The notes beneath the pieces were generated by a model. That model was not told the origin of the DNA, made no database searches, and saw only the letters and a program-made list of their open reading frames with translations. A DNA stretch of 64,000 bases from NCBI RefSeq assembly GCF_900141775.1, contig NZ_FSRI01000002.1:208501-272500 (forward strand), read 5' to 3'. Position numbers and translations under genes: made by a program. The number at the start of each line of letters is the position of its first letter. The first letter of the stretch is position 1. Of the stretch, positions 59,285 through 64,000 are shown piece after piece. This DNA is from Salinivibrio sp. ES.052 (lineage in GTDB: Bacteria; Pseudomonadota; Gammaproteobacteria; Enterobacterales; Vibrionaceae).

Positions 59285-61072
59285 ATGGACGCGACCCTTA
59301 CTAAGCGTATTGAGCAGCTAAGACACTGGCTGGCTCAACACGACTATGACGCCCTACTCATCCCCCATGAAGACGAATATCTCGGTGAGTATGTGCCTGA
59401 GCACAACGAACGCCTGCATTGGGCGACCGGTTTTACCGGATCAGCAGGCGCCGCGGTGATCACCCGCGACAAGGCGGCGATTTTTGTTGATGGCCGCTAT
59501 GTGGTTCAAGTCCGTAAGCAAGTCCCCGCTGGCCTGTTTGACTACTGCCATCTGATTGATGAGCCACCGGTGCAATGGGCCCAACAACAATTACCCAAGG
59601 GCGCCAAGCTGGCTATCGACGCTCGCATGCATAGCGCCGCTTGGTACAAACGCACTCTACGCACACTGGATGGGGCTTTGACACTGGTAAGTGTTGAGCA
59701 AAATCCGATTGAAAGCCTGTGGGACGATCGCCCCGCCCCGCTTAATAGCCCTGCCATTTTACTGGGTGAAGAGAAAACCGGCCGCGCCAGCTTGGATAAA
59801 CGTCAAACCATTGGCCAGCAGTTAGCCGAACAGAGTCTTGATGCCGCGGTACTCACTCAACCCGATGCCGTCTGTTGGCTGCTCAATATCCGTGGTCGCG
59901 ACATCCCACGTTTACCCGTGGTACTGACCCAAGCGATTATCAAGCAATCCGGTGACGTGACGGTGTTTATCGACCCTGACCGTCTCCCCGAAGGCTTTGC
60001 TGCTCACGTAGGCCAAGGCGTGAGCGTCGCGCACCCTGATAGCCTGGTTGATGCCCTGCAAGCGCTGAGTGGTCAACGTGTATTGGTCGACCCAAACGGT
60101 GCCAATGCCTGGACACTGGACACCCTCCAACAAGCGCAAGTGACCGTGGTGGAAGCGCAAGACCCGTGTGCGCTTGAAAAAGCGGCCAAGAACCCGCAAG
60201 AAATCGCCGGTATGCAAGCCTGTCACGTGCGCGATGGTGTTGCCGTGACTCGCTTTTTGGCCTGGTTTGACCGTCAAGTCGACGCAGGTGAACGCCCTGA
60301 TGAAGCCGTGCTCGCAGACACCCTGTATCAATTCCGCCAACAAGACGATCAACTGGTCGACTTAAGCTTTGATACCATTTCCGCCGCCGGTGGCAATGCG
60401 GCCATGTGTCACTATAACCACAACAATCAGCCCAAACCGAGCGTGATTGAAAGCAACAATGTCTACTTGGTGGACTCAGGCGGCCAATACTACGACGGCA
60501 CCACTGACATTACCCGTACCGTGCCGGTGGGCGAGTGCAGCGCTGAGATCAAAAAGGCCTTCACGCTGGTGCTTAAAGGGCATATTGCGTTAGCGACCGC
60601 GCTATTCCCGAAAGGCACCTCAGGCAGCCAGCTTGATGCCTTGGCACGCCAGTATTTGTGGCAACACGGCTATGATTTTGACCATGGCACCGGTCACGGT
60701 GTGGGACATTTCTTGGACGTGCACGAAGGTCCACAGCGCATTTCCAAAGCGCCCAATAGCGTCGCGCTATTGCCGGGCATGGTGGTGTCAAACGAGCCGG
60801 GCTACTATCGCGCCGAGGCGTTTGGGATCCGGATTGAAAACCTCGAGTTGATTGAAGAAAAGCCCACCGAGGGCGACATGACGATGCTCGGGTTTGCCTC
60901 ACTCACGCGTGCACCGATCGATCGTCGTTTGGTCGATGTCAGCTTGCTCAGCGAGGCGGAAATTCAGTGGTGGAATCGCTATCATCAAACGGTGTGGGAT
61001 GAAGTCAGCCCGCACCTCGATGATCAAGACCAAGCTTGGTTAAAACAAGCGACCACGCCGCTAAGCCGTTAA
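59285..61072 (+). CDS. Xaa-Pro aminopeptidase, long (three-domain) type
   Basis: A 595-aa M24B metallopeptidase removing N-terminal residues before proline. It is of the long, XPNPEP1-like form: two creatinase-like N-terminal domains (about 1-300) precede the catalytic domain. Metal ligands lie in YLVDSGGQYYDGTTDITRT, HGTGHGVGHFLDVHEG and NEPGYYRAEAFGIRIEN. The start MDATLTKRIEQL follows GAAGGAAG. No signal peptide. A terminator lies 27 bp after the stop. Confidence 0.93.
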   Translation: MDATLTKRIEQLRHWLAQHDYDALLIPHEDEYLGEYVPEHNERLHWATGFTGSAGAAVITRDKAAIFVDGRYVVQVRKQVPAGLFDYCHLIDEPPVQWAQQQLPKGAKLAIDARMHSAAWYKRTLRTLDGALTLVSVEQNPIESLWDDRPAPLNSPAILLGEEKTGRASLDKRQTIGQQLAEQSLDAAVLTQPDAVCWLLNIRGRDIPRLPVVLTQAIIKQSGDVTVFIDPDRLPEGFAAHVGQGVSVAHPDSLVDALQALSGQRVLVDPNGANAWTLDTLQQAQVTVVEAQDPCALEKAAKNPQEIAGMQACHVRDGVAVTRFLAWFDRQVDAGERPDEAVLADTLYQFRQQDDQLVDLSFDTISAAGGNAAMCHYNHNNQPKPSVIESNNVYLVDSGGQYYDGTTDITRTVPVGECSAEIKKAFTLVLKGHIALATALFPKGTSGSQLDALARQYLWQHGYDFDHGTGHGVGHFLDVHEGPQRISKAPNSVALLPGMVVSNEPGYYRAEAFGIRIENLELIEEKPTEGDMTMLGFASLTRAPIDRRLVDVSLLSEAEIQWWNRYHQTVWDEVSPHLDDQDQAWLKQATTPLSR

Positions 61073-61099
61073 GTCGCGTCTTCACCGAGTGTGAAAAAC

Positions 61100-61128
61100 A
61101 AAAAGCGTCCGATTGGACGCTTTTTTTA
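61100..61128. terminator. Terminator after the aminopeptidase gene
   Basis: AAAAGCGTCC / GGACGCTTTT with a GATT loop and T7. The T-run overlaps the convergent glutaredoxin stop, so it may end both transcripts. Confidence 0.9.
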
Positions 61129-61356
61129 TTCCCCTTTCAGGGCTTTCTCGACCGCTTTAGGCGAAAAGCCGCGCAAGGTGGTATCGCCAATGCAAATCAC
61201 CGGGACACCCCGCGAGCCTGTTGCCGCCAGCAGCTTCTTGCCTTTGGGCGTGGCCGTATCGACGACACGATAACGCAGCCCCTTTTTATCCAAGTAAGCT
61301 TTGGCCGCCTCACAGTGAGGACAGCGCGGGCCCACATATACAGTAATACGTTTCAT
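61126..61356 (-). CDS. Small glutaredoxin-like protein (CPHC)
   Basis: A 76-aa protein with a thioredoxin fold: KRITVYVGPRCPHCEAAKAYL holds CPHC (near residue 11), then GVPVICIGD with cis-Pro and a Gly-rich end. It resembles glutaredoxins/NrdH but with Pro-His between the cysteines. It lies 13 bp after thiH, at the end of the thiamine operon. A possible sulfur-transfer role is only a guess; its stop lies inside the convergent terminator. Confidence 0.82.
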   Translation of the reverse strand: MKRITVYVGPRCPHCEAAKAYLDKKGLRYRVVDTATPKGKKLLAATGSRGVPVICIGDTTLRGFSPKAVEKALKGE

Positions 61357-61369
61357 GCCCGCATTGTCG

Positions 61370-62521
61370 CTAACCCGCTGCCGTTTGTGAAGCCATTTGC
61401 GCCTGACGCGCGATATCGTAGATGTTATCCCAATCTTTCCATACCACCTCAAAACCGAGCGCACGAACGCTGGCGGCTACCTCTGCCGCGCTGCGCTCAT
61501 CACTGATAGCAAACTGCTCCAATTGTGGCTCCGGGTTCGCGTAGCCGCCCGGTTGGGTTTTTGACGCCGCGGATAAGCTCGTGACCCCAAGCGGTAACAC
61601 ATTGTCGCGAAAGTGCGGTGACTCACGTGTCGATAGCGACAGCTCCACCTGCGGATTCCACAACCGATAGGCACAAATCAGCTGAACCAGCTGCTTATCC
61701 GTCATCACCGATTTCGGCTGTAAGGCGCCCGCGCAAGGGCGTAAGCGAGGAAAGGATAGCGAGTAGCGGCTTTGCCAGTATTGCTTTTCCAAATAATCCA
61801 GATGCTGGGCGGTAAAAAAGCTGTCGGTACGCCAGTCCTCAAGGCCAATCAAGGCGCCCAAGCCGATCTTATCGACCCCTGCTTGTGCCAACCTATCTGG
61901 GGTTTGCAACCGATAGTGAAAGTCGGTTTTATTCCCGCGCTTGTGGTGTTCCCCATAGGTTGGAGCGTGGTAGGTTTCTTGATACACCATTACCGCATCC
62001 ACCCCCTGTGCCACCAAGGCGCGATAGGCCTCGGTATCCAGCGGCTGCACCTCCATCGCCACATGATGAAAGTATTGCTTCACCACCGGTAAGGCGCGGA
62101 GAAAATAATCGAGCCCCACCTTGGTTTCATGCTCACCGGTCACCAAGAGCACACTGTCAAAGCCCATTTTTTTTATCGCTTCACACTCGGCGGCGATCTC
62201 AGCTTCATCCAGCGTGCGCCGTTTGATTCGATTTTCCATCGAAAAACCGCAATAGGTACACACGTTAGCGCACAAATTGGAGAGATACAGCGGAATATAA
62301 AACCCCATGGTGTAGCCAAACCGCTGCCGCGTCAGCGCCGCAGATTGCTGAGCCATGGCCTCGAGATACCCTTCAGCAGCAGGACTGATCAGGGCGGCGA
62401 AGTCGTCCAAATTACGCGATGACTTGGCCAGCGCCCGCTCGACATCTTGGCGCGTTTTGCTGTAAATCGAAAGACGATGATGATCCCAATCGAGTGCCGC
62501 CCACCGCTCAGAAAAACTCAT
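61370..62521 (-). CDS. thiH: 2-iminoacetate synthase ThiH
   Basis: A 383-aa radical-SAM enzyme that splits tyrosine to 2-iminoacetate (plus p-cresol) for the thiazole of thiamine. The [4Fe-4S] motif is [10 protein letters not shown] (CX3CX2C), followed by [22 protein letters not shown] and [19 protein letters not shown] are typical. It overlaps the thiG stop by 4 bases. Confidence 0.96.
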   Translation of the reverse strand: MSFSERWAALDWDHHRLSIYSKTRQDVERALAKSSRNLDDFAALISPAAEGYLEAMAQQSAALTRQRFGYTMGFYIPLYLSNLCANVCTYCGFSMENRIKRRTLDEAEIAAECEAIKKMGFDSVLLVTGEHETKVGLDYFLRALPVVKQYFHHVAMEVQPLDTEAYRALVAQGVDAVMVYQETYHAPTYGEHHKRGNKTDFHYRLQTPDRLAQAGVDKIGLGALIGLEDWRTDSFFTAQHLDYLEKQYWQSRYSLSFPRLRPCAGALQPKSVMTDKQLVQLICAYRLWNPQVELSLSTRESPHFRDNVLPLGVTSLSAASKTQPGGYANPEPQLEQFAISDERSAAEVAASVRALGFEVVWKDWDNIYDIARQAQMASQTAAG

Positions 62522-63294
62522 CCTCCCTCCTTCACATCAAGAAACGCGGTTAATGGGCTGGAAGCATGGGCGTGATTGTGTGTGCCCGCCAGTCCAGCTT
62601 GATACGCGCATCGGCCTGCTTCAACCGCTTGTTTAAACGCCGCGCCCATGGCAATCGGATCGCCGGCGGTGGCAATGGCGGTGTTCACCAAGACGGCATC
62701 GGCGCCCCTCTCCATCGCTAACGCCGCATCTGACGGTGCGCCAATGCCGGCATCAATGATCACTGGCACACGGGCTTGCTCGATAATGATGTCGAGAAAC
62801 GCCATTGAGGCCAGTCCTTGGTTGGAGCCAATCGGTGACCCAAGGGGCATCACCGCCGCGCATCCCACCTCTTCCAAGCGCTTACACAGCACAGGATCGG
62901 CATGACAATATGGCAGTACCACAAATCCCTCATCTACAAGCATTTTCGCTGCTTGAAGGGTTTCAATCGGATCAGGCATCAAATATTTGGGGTCGGGATG
63001 AATTTCCAGCTTCACCCAACGCGTTCCCAATGCTTCTCGGGCAAGACGCGCGGCAAAGACCGCTTCTTGCGCATTCTTCGCTCCCGAGGTATTAGGCAGC
63101 AAGTGCACACCGAGCTCGCGCAGCGGGGTTAAAATATCATCTTGTATGGCATGGACGTCGACTCGCTTTAGCGCCATGGTGACCAGTTCAGTACCACTGG
63201 CCGCCAGTGATTCGGCCATGGTCTTGCGACTGGCAAACTTGCCGGTGCCGGTTAACAGCCGAGATGAAAACGTCGTATCCGCAATGGTTAACAT
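62518..63294 (-). CDS. thiG: Thiazole synthase ThiG
   Basis: A 258-aa TIM-barrel enzyme that forms the thiazole phosphate from DXP, dehydroglycine and ThiS-thiocarboxylate. Active lysine lies in [36 protein letters not shown] and VIIDAGIG are conserved. It lies between thiS (2 bp gap) and thiH. Confidence 0.96.
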   Translation of the reverse strand: MLTIADTTFSSRLLTGTGKFASRKTMAESLAASGTELVTMALKRVDVHAIQDDILTPLRELGVHLLPNTSGAKNAQEAVFAARLAREALGTRWVKLEIHPDPKYLMPDPIETLQAAKMLVDEGFVVLPYCHADPVLCKRLEEVGCAAVMPLGSPIGSNQGLASMAFLDIIIEQARVPVIIDAGIGAPSDAALAMERGADAVLVNTAIATAGDPIAMGAAFKQAVEAGRCAYQAGLAGTHNHAHASSPLTAFLDVKEGG

Positions 63295-63296
63295 AA

Positions 63297-63497
63297 TTAT
63301 CCTCCGGCAATCGCTTGAAAGACCGCCAAGCTATCGCCAGCGGTGAGTGACGTGGATGACCAAGCATCACGCGCAATAATGGTCTGATTCAGCGCCACTG
63401 CGACCGACTCGGCTGGCACCTTCATCTCCTCAATCAGTTGCGCGACGGTCGTGGCATTGACCTCTGTCGGCGTGTCATTAATGATTAACTGCATCAC
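63297..63497 (-). CDS. thiS: Sulfur carrier protein ThiS
   Basis: A 66-aa ubiquitin-like sulfur carrier ending in the required Gly-Gly (AVFQAIAGG). The middle has [15 protein letters not shown], typical of ThiS. Its C-terminal Gly is adenylated by ThiF and thiolated, then sulfur goes to ThiG. It overlaps the thiF end by 20 bases. Confidence 0.95.
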   Translation of the reverse strand: MMQLIINDTPTEVNATTVAQLIEEMKVPAESVAVALNQTIIARDAWSSTSLTAGDSLAVFQAIAGG

Positions 63498-64000
63498 TTA
63501 CCTCCCGCGTTGGCTGACAAACCGCACAGTGCGGATGCACAGGCAGCGAAAAGTGCTGCCATGTCATGGTTTGTCCATCAAACCGTGACAAGCGATTGGT
63601 CCCGACCGCCTGCCCTAATAACAGTTTTATCCCTTCCAGCGCTTGCGCGGTGGCCATCATGCCGACCACAGGTCCCATTACCCCAGCTTCAGCGCAGCGT
63701 GTGGGTTCAGAAAGCGTCACGTCCGCAAAGGCGCACGCATAACATGCGCTATGCGGTTGATAAACCAATAACTGGCCTTGCCAGCCAATCGCAGCCGCGC
63801 TCACTAACGGCGTGCCAGCCTCTACACAGGCTTGGTTGACCGCATGACGGGTGGCGAGATTATCACTACAATCAAGGACCACATCCGCCATCGCCACTTC
63901 AAGCGCCAGACGCTCACCTTCTAGATAGGCATTGATGGCTCGGCACTGGCAATGTGGATTCAGCGCGACCAAGTTAGCGGCTAGCGACGCGGCTTTATCG
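63478..64000 (-). CDS. thiF: ThiS adenylyltransferase ThiF, C-terminal part
   Basis: The frame is open to the window edge (DKAASLAANLVALNPHCQC from position 64000), so the N-terminal nucleotide site is missing. Visible are DVVLDCSDNLATRHAVNQAC, CYACAF and CAVC as the zinc Cys pairs, and a conserved GPVVGMMATAQALEGIKLLLG. It activates the ThiS C-terminus. It is upstream of thiS and overlaps it by 20 bases; the rest of the operon (probably thiC and thiE) would lie beyond. Confidence 0.93.
   Translation of the reverse strand, partial: DKAASLAANLVALNPHCQCRAINAYLEGERLALEVAMADVVLDCSDNLATRHAVNQACVEAGTPLVSAAAIGWQGQLLVYQPHSACYACAFADVTLSEPTRCAEAGVMGPVVGMMATAQALEGIKLLLGQAVGTNRLSRFDGQTMTWQHFSLPVHPHCAVCQPTREVSDAVNH

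Overview
The window is a 64-kb piece of a gammaproteobacterial chromosome. Gene content and order (rmuC-ubiEJB-tatABCD-hemB, ftsYEX-rpoH, trxA/rhlB-gppA, uspB-ftnA-uspA, a FliL-like gene beside ubiC) fit Vibrionaceae. The mid-range GC content and halotolerant-type accessory transporters make Salinivibrio my best guess, but the genus is inferred from memory, not from a search. Almost everything is housekeeping; there are no rRNA or tRNA genes, no CRISPR array and no prophage. The only clear mobile element is an IS3-family copy cut by the left edge.

Layout: 1-825 IS3-family element (orfB truncated by the window), ending about 7 bp from the ubiA terminator. 0.8-2.9 kb ubiCA and a divergent FliL-like gene. 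2.9-6.5 kb glycerol-3-phosphate genes glpE-glpG, glpT and glpR. 6.8-10.8 kb rpoH and ftsY-ftsE-ftsX, where FtsY carries 29 perfect hexanucleotide repeats coding (Glu-Pro)29. 10.9-14.4 kb rsmD-yhhL plus small membrane proteins, one of them HEPN-like. 14.6-20.7 kb AbgT transporter, pldB-yigL, EVE protein, a lipoprotein and a DTW-family tRNA enzyme. 20.7-24.3 kb an amino-acid-type chemoreceptor with a structured leader, and an orphan, lower-GC ABC-like protein with a degenerate ATPase domain. 24.4-30.3 kb yhiN, MscS-type channel, uspB-ftnA/uspA, a DMT transporter and fre. 30.4-37.9 kb ubiD, an unknown secreted protein, rho, trxA/rhlB and gppA. 37.9-47.2 kb prlC/gor, an HPt protein, a 31-aa candidate small membrane protein with its own terminator, rsmJ plus a Cys4 Lys-tailed small protein, a GGDEF-EAL sensor and asnC. 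47.3-55.3 kb a long minus-strand cluster rmuC, ubiE-ubiJ-ubiB, tatA-tatB-tatC-tatD, hemB. 55.5-61.1 kb transporters, a LysR regulator with its divergent Bcr/CflA pump, and a long aminopeptidase P. 61.1-64 kb the end of a thiamine operon (thiF-thiS-thiG-thiH) followed by a small glutaredoxin.

Functional themes: ubiquinone synthesis is heavily represented (ubiC, ubiA, ubiD, ubiB, ubiJ, ubiE, with fre). Protein export and division share the SRP receptor FtsY, FtsEX and the Tat system. Stress and redox genes (rpoH, uspA/B, ftnA, trxA, gor, grx) are spread throughout.

I see no complete new multi-gene system. The best candidates for new biology are small: a 10-bp hairpin that would bury the uspB ribosome binding site, the 31-aa membrane ORF, the three-way-junction-like leader of the chemoreceptor gene, the degenerate ABC protein and the HEPN-like tail-anchored protein.
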